Positions 7,584 through 16,257 of a stretch of DNA of 64,000 nucleotides are shown here, piece after piece. The stretch's first letter is position 1. Each line of letters opens with the position of its first letter. The translations under genes and the position numbers were made by a program. Origin of the DNA: a virus; IMG/VR virus record IMGVR_UViG_3300034418_007369, positions 16,292-80,291 of that record; one strand, given 5' to 3'. The notes under the pieces were generated by a model. That model was not told the DNA's origin and did no database searches. It was given only the letters and a program-made list of their open reading frames with translations.

Positions 7584-7855
7584 GTGAATTATTTAGTGCG
7601 TTGAGTGTATTTCAGTGGTTCATGCTTGGCATTGGGGCGTTTTTGATTGGGCCAGTTTTATTTAGCAAAATCTTAGATAGATATGTACATGGAAAGCCAG
7701 AGCCTCCACCTCTTCCGGGTGACGAGAGCCTCACTGACGTTGTAGAGTGCTGGGAAAATCTTAAAAAATTATGCAAGAGGCATGGATTAGCCGAGGCCGA
7801 ACAAGAAGTCCACAAAGTCTTTCCTCTTTTTGCAAAATCAAAGGATGTGCTATGA
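7580..7855 (+). CDS. Small single-span membrane protein, unknown function
   Basis: 91 residues. One hydrophobic segment at about residues 11-32 (FQWFMLGIGAFLIGPVLF) is followed by a Pro-rich stretch (GKPEPPPLPGDESL) and a soluble helical tail with two Cys (VVECWENLKKLCKRHGL). Start and stop overlap both neighbours by four bases (ATGA), so it is co-translated with them. Anchor plus cytoplasmic tail; no family recognised. Confidence 0.6.
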   Translation: MSELFSALSVFQWFMLGIGAFLIGPVLFSKILDRYVHGKPEPPPLPGDESLTDVVECWENLKKLCKRHGLAEAEQEVHKVFPLFAKSKDVL

Positions 7856-8319
7856 GTGATAACCTTAGAATATTCTTAGCTTTAGTAGTTATTGTGGTTG
7901 GACTTTTTGGGGAAAAAGCTGCCGAATTTGTGAAAGATAACGTTGAAATTGTCGATGAGTCTGTGTATACTATCACTGAACCATCTTTGGAAAACAAAGA
8001 GCTTGTCAAGCCAATTACTGAGATTGAAATCTCCCCAGAAGATGCAAAACTAATTTCTTCATTTTATCTGGAATTAGCTGATGTAATTGACAAAGATGAT
8101 ACTATAATAGATTCTACAGGACAGTTTAGAAACCTAAACACTTTTGCCGGAGTGTTGCACTTTGATACATCTCTGTTAGGAAAATACGACTCTCTTGGAG
8201 AAAACATAGACTCGGCTATTGTTAATACTATTGGAAAACAGGACGCGCCTATGGATGACGACAAAAGAGATGACTTGATCGAAATACTAAATGCGGTAGC
8301 TTGGAGTGTCACCCAATGA
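7852..8319 (+). CDS. N-terminally membrane-anchored acidic protein, unknown function
   Basis: 155 residues from the ATG at 7852, in an ATGA overlap with the previous stop; an in-frame reading from 7771 would lie within the preceding gene. Residues 4-20 are hydrophobic (LRIFLALVVIVVGLFG), a signal anchor or uncleaved signal. The rest is acidic, with SPEDAKLISSFYLELADVI, TFAGVLHFDTSLLG and DDDKRDDLIEIL. It could be periplasmic if the segment acts as a signal. Function unknown. Confidence 0.6.
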   Translation: MSDNLRIFLALVVIVVGLFGEKAAEFVKDNVEIVDESVYTITEPSLENKELVKPITEIEISPEDAKLISSFYLELADVIDKDDTIIDSTGQFRNLNTFAGVLHFDTSLLGKYDSLGENIDSAIVNTIGKQDAPMDDDKRDDLIEILNAVAWSVTQ

Positions 8320-8501
8320 TTATCAACAAAATTTTAGATGTCCTTCTTGACAAATATGACATTGAAAAAGAAGATGTTGATAAAGTCAAAAAGATTTTAG
8401 ATAAGGTGAGCTTTACAAAAAGAGATGGCAAAGATATAATGGTCATCAGTATAGGCGAAGGAATTGAGCTGTCTATAGTTCAGAAAAAAGAAGAAAAATA
8501 A
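8316..8501 (+). CDS. Small helical protein, unknown function
   Basis: 61 residues from the ATG at 8316, ATGA-overlapping the previous stop. An amphipathic helical first half (INKILDVLLDKYDIEKED, VDKVKKILDKV) is followed by beta-type DIMVISIGEGIELSIVQ and a Lys/Glu tail. No Cys, no membrane segment. Last gene before the RNR gene and a 34-base gap. No family recognised. Confidence 0.5.
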   Translation: MIINKILDVLLDKYDIEKEDVDKVKKILDKVSFTKRDGKDIMVISIGEGIELSIVQKKEEK

Positions 8502-8535
8502 ATTAATTTAGTTTTACAATCATGAGGAATATTTA

Positions 8536-10743
8536 ATGTCTTTGAAATCTTTAATGGATTATACATTTGTTAGTAAGTATGCGCGTTGGATTCCTGAAAA
8601 GAAAAGGCGAGAAACTTGGAACGAGGCAGTAGATAGAGTCAAGCAAATGATGCTCGACAAATATGTTGCAGGTCAAGAGGGCGAGAACGTAGAAGAAATT
8701 AAAACCGAGATCGAGTGGGCGTATGAACAAATGCGCAAGAAAAAAGTTCTTGGCAGTCAGCGCGCTCTACAGTTTGGCGGATCGCCAATCTTTAAGCACA
8801 ATGCTCGTATGTATAATTGTATTGTGTCATACTGCGACCGTGTAAGATTCTTCCAAGAGTGTATGTATCTTCTTCTGTGTGGATGCGGTACTGGATTTTC
8901 CGTACAGAAACACCATATTGAAAAACTGCCAGACCTTTTACCAAAGAAAGAGGGTAGTAAAAAATACGTTATTCCAGATACCATTGAAGGATGGAGTGAC
9001 GCTGTAGGTATTTTGGTGTCGAGTTATTTCGATCAATATCTACAAGATGAACTATTCGGTGAATATTCTGGCAAGACTGTTAATTTTGACTACAGTCAAA
9101 TTCGTCCCGCCGGATCTTACCTAAAGTCAAGTGGCGGCAAAGCTCCCGGCCCTGAACCTCTACGCAATGCTCTAACAAACATTAGAAAAATCTTAGACAA
9201 GGCAATTAAAGATGGACAGAAAAAGCTCAAACCTATCCAAGCTTATGACATTATTATGCACACCGCTGATGCTGTTATATCTGGTGGCGTTCGCCGCTCT
9301 GCTACCATTTGCGTATTTAGTCCTGACGATAGTGAGATGGCAAGGGCTAAAACAGGAACTTGGTTCATTGACAATCCCCAACGAGGAAGATCAAACAATT
9401 CTGCACTACTTGTACGAAATGAAACAACAAAAGAACAATTTGCAGAACTAATGAACTCTGTCAAAGAGTTTGGCGAGCCGGGATTTGTATGGGCAGACAG
9501 CACAGAACTTCTGGTAAATCCATGTGTTGAAATTGGCATGTGGCCTGTATGTGAGGAAACTGGTGAATCTGGATGGCAGGCATGTAACCTATCAACTATT
9601 AACTGCTCAAAAGTAAAAACCGAACAAGACTTCTTTGATGCTTGCCGTGCCGCTACAATCATTGGTACACTACAGGCGGGTTTCTCGGAGTTTGAGTATC
9701 TGGGCGGTGCGTCGGAGCGAATCATCGCAAGAGAAGCTCTGCTGGGCGTTAGTATGACAGGCATGATGGAGAACGCAGAAGTTTGTCTTGATCCATCATC
9801 ACAGAAGCGCGGCGCTAATATTGTAAAGAAAACAAACGCTAGAATGGCAGAACTGCTGGGTATTCGTCAAGCAGCAAGAACCACATGTATTAAACCAGAA
9901 GGAACATCAAGTTGTATTCTTGGAACATCTAGTGGTATTCACCCGCACCATGCGAAACGATATATCCGCCGAGTCCAAGCAAACAAAATGGAACCCATTT
10001 ATAATTATTTTAGAACACAAAACCCAAGAGCATGTGAAGAAAGTGTTTGGAGTAATAATGATAGTGATGACGTTGTATCGTTCTGTGTAGAAGTTAAAGA
10101 CGGCGGCAAAACTAAAAACCAAGTGAGCGCACTACAGTTATTGGACTATGTAAAATCTACACAGCAAAGCTGGGTTCTCAATGGTACAAACCCAGAGCTA
10201 TGTACTCAACCTTGGTTAAATCATAATGTAAGTAATACTATTAATGTTAAGCCAGATGAATGGGACGAAGTAGAGAAATATATTTATAAGAATAGAAAAT
10301 ACTTCTGTGGTATTTCATTGCTTCCTATCTCTGGCGATAAAGATTTTCCACAAGCACCATTCACTACGGTTTATCTACCAAGTGAACAGGTCGCACACTA
10401 CGGCAATGCCTCTATCTTTGTGAGTGGACTTATCGAGGTTGCACTTACTCTATGGGAGGACAACCTTTGGGCGGCATGTGACAGTCTACTTGGGTTTGGC
10501 GAAAAGATTAAAGGCAATGGAAAGAAAGAGTGGAAAGAGCGATGTGAAAGATTTGCCGAAAAATACTTCGCAGGAGACCTAAAACAGTTGACATATTGTA
10601 TGAAAGATGTCTATAATTGGAAAGAGTGGGTGGATCTTAACAGAGAATACCAAGATGTAGACTTCACACAAGTTGTCGAAGAAACTAATAATGTAAATCC
10701 CGTTCAACAAGTCGCCTGTGCTGGCGGTAAATGTGACTTTTAA
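8536..10743 (+). CDS. nrdJ: Class II (adenosylcobalamin-dependent) ribonucleotide reductase
   Basis: 735 residues, close to the ~739 of the monomeric Lactobacillus-type enzyme. It reduces ribonucleoside triphosphates to dNTPs using a B12-generated thiyl radical. Visible residues: Cys95 (RMYNC) as one redox-pair Cys; NPCVEIG at 328-334 with Cys330 as the radical Cys plus Asn328 and Glu332; Cys350 (QACNLSTIN) as the likely partner; and the C-terminal relay pair Cys728/Cys733 (CAGGKCDF). CILGTSSGIHPHHAKRY is also typical. It starts at ATG 8536 after ATGAGGA. dUTPase follows 11 bases later. No inserted intron or intein. Confidence 0.93.
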   Translation: MSLKSLMDYTFVSKYARWIPEKKRRETWNEAVDRVKQMMLDKYVAGQEGENVEEIKTEIEWAYEQMRKKKVLGSQRALQFGGSPIFKHNARMYNCIVSYCDRVRFFQECMYLLLCGCGTGFSVQKHHIEKLPDLLPKKEGSKKYVIPDTIEGWSDAVGILVSSYFDQYLQDELFGEYSGKTVNFDYSQIRPAGSYLKSSGGKAPGPEPLRNALTNIRKILDKAIKDGQKKLKPIQAYDIIMHTADAVISGGVRRSATICVFSPDDSEMARAKTGTWFIDNPQRGRSNNSALLVRNETTKEQFAELMNSVKEFGEPGFVWADSTELLVNPCVEIGMWPVCEETGESGWQACNLSTINCSKVKTEQDFFDACRAATIIGTLQAGFSEFEYLGGASERIIAREALLGVSMTGMMENAEVCLDPSSQKRGANIVKKTNARMAELLGIRQAARTTCIKPEGTSSCILGTSSGIHPHHAKRYIRRVQANKMEPIYNYFRTQNPRACEESVWSNNDSDDVVSFCVEVKDGGKTKNQVSALQLLDYVKSTQQSWVLNGTNPELCTQPWLNHNVSNTINVKPDEWDEVEKYIYKNRKYFCGISLLPISGDKDFPQAPFTTVYLPSEQVAHYGNASIFVSGLIEVALTLWEDNLWAACDSLLGFGEKIKGNGKKEWKERCERFAEKYFAGDLKQLTYCMKDVYNWKEWVDLNREYQDVDFTQVVEETNNVNPVQQVACAGGKCDF

Positions 10744-10754
10744 GGAATAAAAAA

Positions 10755-11294
10755 ATGGAAGGTAATACAAACAAAAACGTGCCGCCGTTTCCGGTATGGC
10801 AAAACTCTTGTTGCAGACATGAGACGGTAGTAACTTCTCTGCCAATGGGCATGAAGCCTTACACTGGTCCTGAATTAAAAGTTAAGAAACTGGCCCCAGA
10901 AGCAATCATTCCAACAAAAGCAAATAAAACAGATGCGGGCTATGATCTCTATGCCCTAGAAGATGTAGAGATTCCAGCTGTAAATCATAAACTAATCAAG
11001 ACAGGTATTTCTATGGCGATCCCAGCCGGTTACGTTGGTCTCATCTGGCCTCGCTCTGGCCTTGCTTATAAGAATGGACTAGATGTGTTTGCTGGCGTTA
11101 TTGACGCCGGTTATAGAGGTGATGTGGGGGTAATACTCTATAATTCAAGAGTAACTGACCACTATCAAGTCAAAAAGGGAGACAGAATAGCGCAGATAGT
11201 TTTTCAAAAGATAAAAGGCTTTAATCTTATTGAAGTGGACGATCTTGATGAAAGTCAAAGGGGTGAAGGCGGATTTGGGAGTAGCGGAGTATGA
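10755..11294 (+). CDS. dut: dUTP diphosphatase with an N-terminal extension
   Basis: 179 residues. All five trimeric dUTPase motifs are present in order: TDAGYDLYA, PRSGLA, GVIDAGYRGDVGV, KGDRIAQ and the C-terminal RGEGGFGSSG. It hydrolyses dUTP to dUMP and keeps uracil out of phage DNA. The usual core starts near residue 41, so the first ~40 residues (VWQNSCCRHETVV) are an extension with two Cys and one His, of unknown role. It lies directly downstream of RNR and overlaps the next gene by four bases. Confidence 0.93.
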   Translation: MEGNTNKNVPPFPVWQNSCCRHETVVTSLPMGMKPYTGPELKVKKLAPEAIIPTKANKTDAGYDLYALEDVEIPAVNHKLIKTGISMAIPAGYVGLIWPRSGLAYKNGLDVFAGVIDAGYRGDVGVILYNSRVTDHYQVKKGDRIAQIVFQKIKGFNLIEVDDLDESQRGEGGFGSSGV

Positions 11295-12289
11295 CCGATA
11301 GAATATTTTGGGCTACTCAGGGAGTACTCTTAAACGGTTCTTTTTTGGGAGGTGTTCAGTCAGTAGGCGTTAACTCTAGCCATTCGGCCTCTGCGCTGTT
11401 TAATAACGGCAGTCCCACAAGACGCCACATCTTCTATAATAGACCCTCTACAGAAATAACAATAGAAAGACTCCTAACAGGCGCCCCCGCAGAAGTTGAT
11501 GATGGTGTCGCCGCTGGTGAACATGATATTGAAATTGCCTATGGTTCAGACGAAAACGGGAATATCGGCGAGAACTCATCGTTAGGCGGGGTTCAATATA
11601 AAAAATGCTTAATCAGTTCTATTTCATATTCTATGTCTGTAGACCGTGTTACAGAGACAGTAACATATATAAACAGATGGATGGAGCCGGGCGGAGCGTC
11701 TCCTAGCGATTTTTCAGGGGTTGGCGGGGGAGGAGGGGAAACTATGAAAAGGCAGCACATAAAACCACAAAGTAGCACATTACCAGAAGAAGTGAAAAAG
11801 TTATTCGACATTGGGACTGAACTTAACGGCATTGATGTTCTAGGACTTCAATCCATAGATATAAATGTAAACATAGAACGAACACAATTATTGGATCACG
11901 GATACTGGGGCGGATCGGATGGCGATTTGAGCAGGATTAATGAGTTTTATATTCCCAATCTTCCAATAAGTATTTCTTGTTCTTTTCGCGGGATAATAAG
12001 GCAGCCGATTCCTTGGACTGGAATTATGAAAAATTTAGATAACGCGGTGCGCCCTGTTGATAACAACTTTACTCAATCTTATGGCGGCCCAGCCGCTAAT
12101 CCATTCTATGAAGCCGATAGGGTGATTGTTATTAATTCGGAATTTTCGGGATCAAATAGTTCATGGAATCTTGGCGCTAAAAATTATTTAACATCAATAG
12201 AAACAAACGGAGGAGATGCTGGAGACGATTCAAATGTCGAAGTTACTATAACTTATCAAAATAGCAACAACTTTATTGAAGTATCATAA
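11291..12289 (+). CDS. Putative virion structural protein, tail-tube-like
   Basis: 332 residues starting in the ATGA overlap with the dUTPase stop. It begins IFWATQGVLLNGSFLGGVQSVGV and holds a five-glycine stretch near residue 145 (GVGGGGGE), followed by a second similar-looking half with NGIDVLGLQSIDINVNIERTQ. The two halves may be a duplicated beta domain, as in tail-tube or baseplate proteins. Asn/Ser/Gly-rich composition supports a structural role. It is odd to find it between dUTPase and PhoH. Confidence 0.5.
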   Translation: MTDRIFWATQGVLLNGSFLGGVQSVGVNSSHSASALFNNGSPTRRHIFYNRPSTEITIERLLTGAPAEVDDGVAAGEHDIEIAYGSDENGNIGENSSLGGVQYKKCLISSISYSMSVDRVTETVTYINRWMEPGGASPSDFSGVGGGGGETMKRQHIKPQSSTLPEEVKKLFDIGTELNGIDVLGLQSIDINVNIERTQLLDHGYWGGSDGDLSRINEFYIPNLPISISCSFRGIIRQPIPWTGIMKNLDNAVRPVDNNFTQSYGGPAANPFYEADRVIVINSEFSGSNSSWNLGAKNYLTSIETNGGDAGDDSNVEVTITYQNSNNFIEVS

Positions 12290-12317
12290 TCAATAACATT
12301 ATAGTGGTAAACACCTT

Positions 12318-12995
12318 ATGACAAAAAAAATAAGAAGAACGCTAAAAAAAGAAAATATTCCCCAGCAAGTTAAAATAGTAGAGCCAAAAACACCCAACCA
12401 AAAAAAATACATTAGATCAATAATAGAAAACGATATTATTTTTTGCACCGGTCCTTCGGGTTGTGGAAAATCCTTTATTGCCGCTGGCCTGTCGGCACAA
12501 AAACTTCACCATGATGAAATTGAGAATATAATAATTACTAGACCCCTTGTATGCACCGGAAAAGAAATTGGATCTTTACCGGGAGAGCTGGGAGAAAAAA
12601 TAGCCCCATACCTCATGCCAATGCAGGAAAATTTAAAACATTTTCTTGGGCGCGCTTATTACGGAGAATACTATAATGCAGGTAGGATCAAGTACATGCC
12701 GCTAGAGGTTATGCGCGGTAGCACATTTAATCATTCATATATGATTCTTGATGAGGCGCAAAACTGTAGCTTTGAACAGATCAAGATGTTTATAACTAGA
12801 ATGGGTGAAGGCTCTAAGGTTTTAATAAATGGAGACATTAAACAAACTGACATAAAATCTAGAAGCGGTCTTGCACATTGTATTGAAAAACTCTATAATA
12901 TAGAGGGAATCGCTTATTGCCAGCTAACAATTCAAGATATACAAAGAAACGGAATATTGGGCAGAGTGTTAAATGCCCTAGAGAATGACGATTAA
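12318..12995 (+). CDS. phoH: PhoH-like P-loop ATPase
   Basis: 225 residues. Walker A is FCTGPSGCGKSF (Lys51-Ser52), followed by IIITRPLVCTGKEIGSLPGELGEK split around the PhoH-typical RP and LPG elements. Walker B is YMILDEAQN, and LINGDIKQTD is the characteristic sensor region. PhoH proteins are frequent in marine and freshwater phages and have proposed RNA helicase or RNase-linked ATPase activity; the phage role is unsettled. The first 25 residues are basic. A 28-base gap with no good ribosome site precedes it. Confidence 0.9.
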   Translation: MTKKIRRTLKKENIPQQVKIVEPKTPNQKKYIRSIIENDIIFCTGPSGCGKSFIAAGLSAQKLHHDEIENIIITRPLVCTGKEIGSLPGELGEKIAPYLMPMQENLKHFLGRAYYGEYYNAGRIKYMPLEVMRGSTFNHSYMILDEAQNCSFEQIKMFITRMGEGSKVLINGDIKQTDIKSRSGLAHCIEKLYNIEGIAYCQLTIQDIQRNGILGRVLNALENDD

Positions 12996-13008
12996 TTGAG
13001 GTAAAAAT

Positions 13009-13350
13009 ATGCCATTATATGATTTTGAATGTGAGCCTTGTGCGTATTATACGGAAATAAGACAAGGACCGGAAGATCCAGATGTTCATGAGTGTCCATT
13101 TTGCGCAAGCAATACTCTTAAAAAAGTTTTCATTAATGCTCCATCTATCAGTGTGATCGGAGAACCCACTACTGTAAAACATTTAGCAGATAGAAATACC
13201 AAAAAGATGGGAAGATATGAGCTAGAGTCTAAAAACGCAAAGAACAATTCGGAACAGTACAAGGAGGCTAAAAAAGCAAGAGACCAGCGCCGCAAGATCA
13301 ACTCTATGACACAGGAACAGAAGATTAAATGGATAAAGGAAGGTGACTAA
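13009..13350 (+). CDS. FmdB-type zinc-ribbon protein
   Basis: 113 residues. The N-terminus (MPLYDFECEPC, then HECPFC at ~28-33) is the FmdB or CxxC...CxxC small zinc ribbon; the first pair is C9-x2-C12. The rest is a highly charged helical tail (KNAKNNSEQYKEAKKARDQR). These proteins are thought to be regulatory or nucleic-acid binding, but the function is not established. It follows PhoH by 13 bases and abuts the next gene by one base. Confidence 0.75.
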   Translation: MPLYDFECEPCAYYTEIRQGPEDPDVHECPFCASNTLKKVFINAPSISVIGEPTTVKHLADRNTKKMGRYELESKNAKNNSEQYKEAKKARDQRRKINSMTQEQKIKWIKEGD

Positions 13351-13616
13351 TGGAACTGGAAAAAGTATTATTAGGTAATAAAAGCGATGAAACGGTTAAA
13401 TTAAATAGAAAAGATTTCCCACATCACGCAACTGTTACTCTTAAAATCGACATAAGAAAAATGAATAAGGATGGCTCTTTAGAAAATAAAGTTTTGAGCG
13501 CGTCAGAACTCTCAAAATATGGCATGGGTATCAAGGCTCAGATATGCACATCTGGAGCTACTCAATCCGAATGCATCAAGAATCTTAAAGAAATGTTGGA
13601 GAAAATGAATGGCTAG
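13350..13616 (+). CDS. Small hypothetical protein
   Basis: 88 residues, ATG sharing one base with the previous stop. Contains NRKDFPHHATVTLKIDIRKMN and a C-terminal GMGIKAQICTSGATQSECIKN split by a short turn, then a helical end (EMLEKMNG). It may be a small alpha/beta domain. Sits in a run of four unknown genes between PhoH and RecA; overlaps the next gene by 8 bases. Confidence 0.6.
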   Translation: MELEKVLLGNKSDETVKLNRKDFPHHATVTLKIDIRKMNKDGSLENKVLSASELSKYGMGIKAQICTSGATQSECIKNLKEMLEKMNG

Positions 13617-13956
13617 ATGGGAAAATGAAGACGTGTCTGGACTAGGTATTCCAGAACCGATTACTTCAGTTGTAAAATATTTGAATAAGGAAGGTAGAGA
13701 CTGTCAAAACGAAAGATATGGTTTCGTGAAAACTGTTTCTACAACTCTTCCAGATAAGAGTGTTTTTGTAAAATACTATATTAGATTTTATAGAGGCGAG
13801 CTTGTTGATCCTCATTCTGTTGACATTAATTTTAAATCTAAAATACCAGAGTTTAAAAAAGTATCAGAAGATTGTTATAATCTATATAAAAAATATTTGT
13901 CTACAAAAAATCGTTTGTATTTCACTAGGTCAAGAAGATTGTTCATGGAGAATTAA
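13609..13956 (+). CDS. Hypothetical protein
   Basis: 115 residues, starting inside the end of the previous gene. Basic and aromatic-rich in the second half (FVKYYIRFYRGELVDPHSVD, YNLYKKYLSTKNRLYFTRS). No catalytic pattern and no Cys cluster seen. Basic charge and its place between the zinc-ribbon and RecA genes would allow a nucleic-acid role, but this is only context. One base before the next start. Confidence 0.6.
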   Translation: MARWENEDVSGLGIPEPITSVVKYLNKEGRDCQNERYGFVKTVSTTLPDKSVFVKYYIRFYRGELVDPHSVDINFKSKIPEFKKVSEDCYNLYKKYLSTKNRLYFTRSRRLFMEN

Positions 13957-14268
13957 ATGAAAAAGGGACCACTTTCTAACGAAGAGAAAAGCTATATTGA
14001 AGAAAACTCAAAAGTAGGCGCTAAAGATTTAGCGGAATCTATGGATAGATCGCTAAAGCTAGTAAAGGCGCATCTAGGTAAAATTTCTAAAAAAGAACAA
14101 ACAAAACCAAAAGAAGAATCTAAAACTATGCAACTATTAGCAAGAAATGCCGATAGGGGCGTGGTGGTTATGACGGAATCGGCCTCTTCGCATTTTGATA
14201 AAAATAGGAAAAAGTCAGAACCGCCCAAAAGATACAGAGGGATTATTCATAAAATAAAGGAAGACTAA
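13957..14268 (+). CDS. Small basic protein with a helix-turn-helix-like N-terminus
   Basis: 103 residues. Residues ~5-42 (SNEEKSYIEENSKVGAKDLA, then SMDRSLKLVKAHLGK) look like a winged or simple helix-turn-helix of the kind that starts small phage transcription or replication accessory proteins. The middle is Lys/Glu-rich. A conserved-looking NADRGVVVMTESASSHFD follows and the end is basic. From memory, similar small proteins recur in large phages with no known function. DNA binding is inferred only. Confidence 0.6.
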   Translation: MKKGPLSNEEKSYIEENSKVGAKDLAESMDRSLKLVKAHLGKISKKEQTKPKEESKTMQLLARNADRGVVVMTESASSHFDKNRKKSEPPKRYRGIIHKIKED

Positions 14269-14269
14269 T

Positions 14270-14785
14270 ATGATTTGCACCAAGCTTGATTCATTCCTTA
14301 GAAAAAAAGTTATGACAGATCTTGAAATGACTTGGGAAGCAGAGCTAAAAAGCGGCGTCACTGTTTATGGAGACTATGAAAGAAGCGGACAAGATAATCC
14401 TTGGAATAGACTTTCTAAACACTGCGAGGAAAATAATGATAGTATTATTAAAATAAAACTTCTAATGTTTGGAGCAAAGAAAGAAACGTTTTTTGAAGAC
14501 GAAAACGGTCTCGATGGAATTTTTGTTCTTAGAGGCGCTGCGAAAGAGCAAACAATGTCAGACGATTCTTTTAGGGTGTATCAAACACTCACGGTTGGGC
14601 TTTTGCGAGACGACTGTGATTCAGTAGATGTTAAAAAATATTGCTGGCCCAATAATGAATTTGAACAAGGCTCTTCTTCTAGAAAGCTGACAGCCGGAAA
14701 TTTGGAATATATGATATTTAAAAATGAATCAGAAAAACTCAAACATCCTAAAGTACAAGAGCTTATCAACGGGGCAGCCGTGTAA
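14270..14785 (+). CDS. Hypothetical protein
   Basis: 171 residues, one base after the previous stop. Contains FLRKKVMTDLEMTWEAELK, TVYGDYERSGQDNPWNRL, the beta-type KIKLLMFGAKKETFFEDENG and a late CWPNNEFEQGSSSRKLTAGN. It looks like a soluble alpha/beta protein without an obvious active site. In operon with the following gene, which starts 62 bases before its end. Function unknown. Confidence 0.6.
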   Translation: MICTKLDSFLRKKVMTDLEMTWEAELKSGVTVYGDYERSGQDNPWNRLSKHCEENNDSIIKIKLLMFGAKKETFFEDENGLDGIFVLRGAAKEQTMSDDSFRVYQTLTVGLLRDDCDSVDVKKYCWPNNEFEQGSSSRKLTAGNLEYMIFKNESEKLKHPKVQELINGAAV

Positions 14786-15197
14786 TGCGGCTCAATACGC
14801 TGCTGAACTTGTCTGTTTAAGAAAAAGAGAGAAAGAAAATTGCGGCAGTTTAGAGTTTAAGTTTTGGAACAGATCTCAAAAAGAAGAGTACCAAACTCAA
14901 ATACGTGTTGCTTCTAACTTGATAAGTAAATATAGTGAAAAAGCACTAATTAGATATCTAAATAGTCCAAGCGGTAACAATGTTTATGCCTTGGGCTTTC
15001 TACATAAAAGTAAAAAGTTCGCGTTAACACTTAGATTTGTTGAAAAGGGTGTAAAAGAAATACATGCCAAATTGAAAGAAGAGTCGAAGCGCGAAAAGAA
15101 AATAATCGAAGCCCCTAAAGGCGATTATAAACCAAAGAAATCAAAAGGCAAAAATAGCCTCTTTTCAAAAATAAGGAAGATAGATGGCAAAGGTTAA
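14724..15197 (+). CDS. Conserved-looking hypothetical protein upstream of recA
   Basis: 157 residues from the ATG at 14724, overlapping the previous gene by 62 bases; the recognisable part begins at CNAAQYAAELVCLRKRE (residue ~20), so the true start might be later at a non-ATG codon. The middle KFWNRSQKEEYQTQIRVA and LISKYSEKALIRYLNSP is helical. The tail is very basic (KGDYKPKKSKGKNSLFSKI). It ends 14 bases inside recA. A small DNA-binding or recombination accessory role is possible from context only. Confidence 0.6.
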   Translation: MNQKNSNILKYKSLSTGQPCNAAQYAAELVCLRKREKENCGSLEFKFWNRSQKEEYQTQIRVASNLISKYSEKALIRYLNSPSGNNVYALGFLHKSKKFALTLRFVEKGVKEIHAKLKEESKREKKIIEAPKGDYKPKKSKGKNSLFSKIRKIDGKG

Positions 15198-16257
15198 AGA
15201 CTGGAAGAAACAAATCACAGATAAGTATGGCGATATTCTTGTTTCTGGGACAAATGTTTTAAGTAATAGAAAAGATTATAAAGTATTATCAATTTCTCCA
15301 ATGCTAGATATCGCTCTGGGCGGGGGAATCAAAGAAGGTTCGTGGCTCATGCTTTCAGGCGATCCCAAGTGTGGTAAGACGACCACAGCGATGCAGTTGG
15401 CGGCGAACGCGCAGAAAGATGGTAGACATGTTATCTATCTTGATGCAGAGGGGCGACTCAAAGAAATGAACTTTGAAGTCCCAGAACTAGATCCAGAAAA
15501 TATGACAATCATTCAACCTAAAGACAAACCTATTCCTGCTGAAATATTTTTAGAAACAGCATACAAATACATGACTGATCCAGAATATCATGGGGCGGTT
15601 TTGATTGTTGACTCTATCTCGTCTTTGATTTCAGAGAAAGAACTAGACGGCGACTTCTCTCCCACTAGAGCTGGCCTACCTAAGATTCTCTCTATCTTCA
15701 CTAAAAAGATGGGACAGGTCTTACCTAATCAAAGAGGATTGGTGATACTGATTACCCATACTATCTCAAACACGTCTGGAATGGGCGCGTCTAAGATGGC
15801 TGACGGAGGTAGAAAGATTCAATATCAGGCGGATACTAGAATGGAAGTCAAAAGCGGTGGAGAGAAAATTCCAGCCGTCAAGCCTTGGACAGATGAAAGC
15901 GGCGAGATCATCGGGCAGCAGGTTAACTGGCGCATCCTCTGCTCGTCTATGGGATCGCCGGGCGGAAACTGTCAGAGTTTTATTCGTTATGGCGAAGGTA
16001 TCGACGAATGTCAAGAGTATCTACAGCTAGCTCAACAGCTTGCCCTTATCGACAGAAGTGGCGCTTGGTTCAAGCTCATATTCATGCTAGAAGATAAAAA
16101 ATTAATGAAGAAGCTAGAACCGGATTTAGATGTTGAAGACGAGACCGCATGTATTAAAGCCTTTCAGTTTCAAGGACAGCCAAAGGTGTATAATTTCCTG
16201 AAAGAAAATCCAGAGTGCATAAAGCTGTTGGCTAAATCAATTAAGGACATGCTATGA
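15184..16257 (+). CDS. recA: RecA/UvsX-type recombinase
   Basis: 357 residues. RecA core: LDIALGGGIKEGSW, Walker A GDPKCGKT at 59-66, a Walker B-type strand AVLIVDSISSLIS near residue 140, and the loop region ITHTISNTSGMGASKMADGG. It should form ATP-dependent filaments on single-stranded DNA and promote strand exchange and replication restart. Start ATG 15184 has AAGGAAGA upstream. The C-terminal ~100 residues have no obvious RecA C-domain, as in phage forms. It overlaps the nuclease gene by four bases. Confidence 0.9.
   Translation: MAKVKDWKKQITDKYGDILVSGTNVLSNRKDYKVLSISPMLDIALGGGIKEGSWLMLSGDPKCGKTTTAMQLAANAQKDGRHVIYLDAEGRLKEMNFEVPELDPENMTIIQPKDKPIPAEIFLETAYKYMTDPEYHGAVLIVDSISSLISEKELDGDFSPTRAGLPKILSIFTKKMGQVLPNQRGLVILITHTISNTSGMGASKMADGGRKIQYQADTRMEVKSGGEKIPAVKPWTDESGEIIGQQVNWRILCSSMGSPGGNCQSFIRYGEGIDECQEYLQLAQQLALIDRSGAWFKLIFMLEDKKLMKKLEPDLDVEDETACIKAFQFQGQPKVYNFLKENPECIKLLAKSIKDML

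Noticed and set aside
9243-9764. Open frame on the minus strand opposite the RNR gene
   Set aside because: Opposite a conserved gene, no ribosome site, composition of a reverse-frame shadow.
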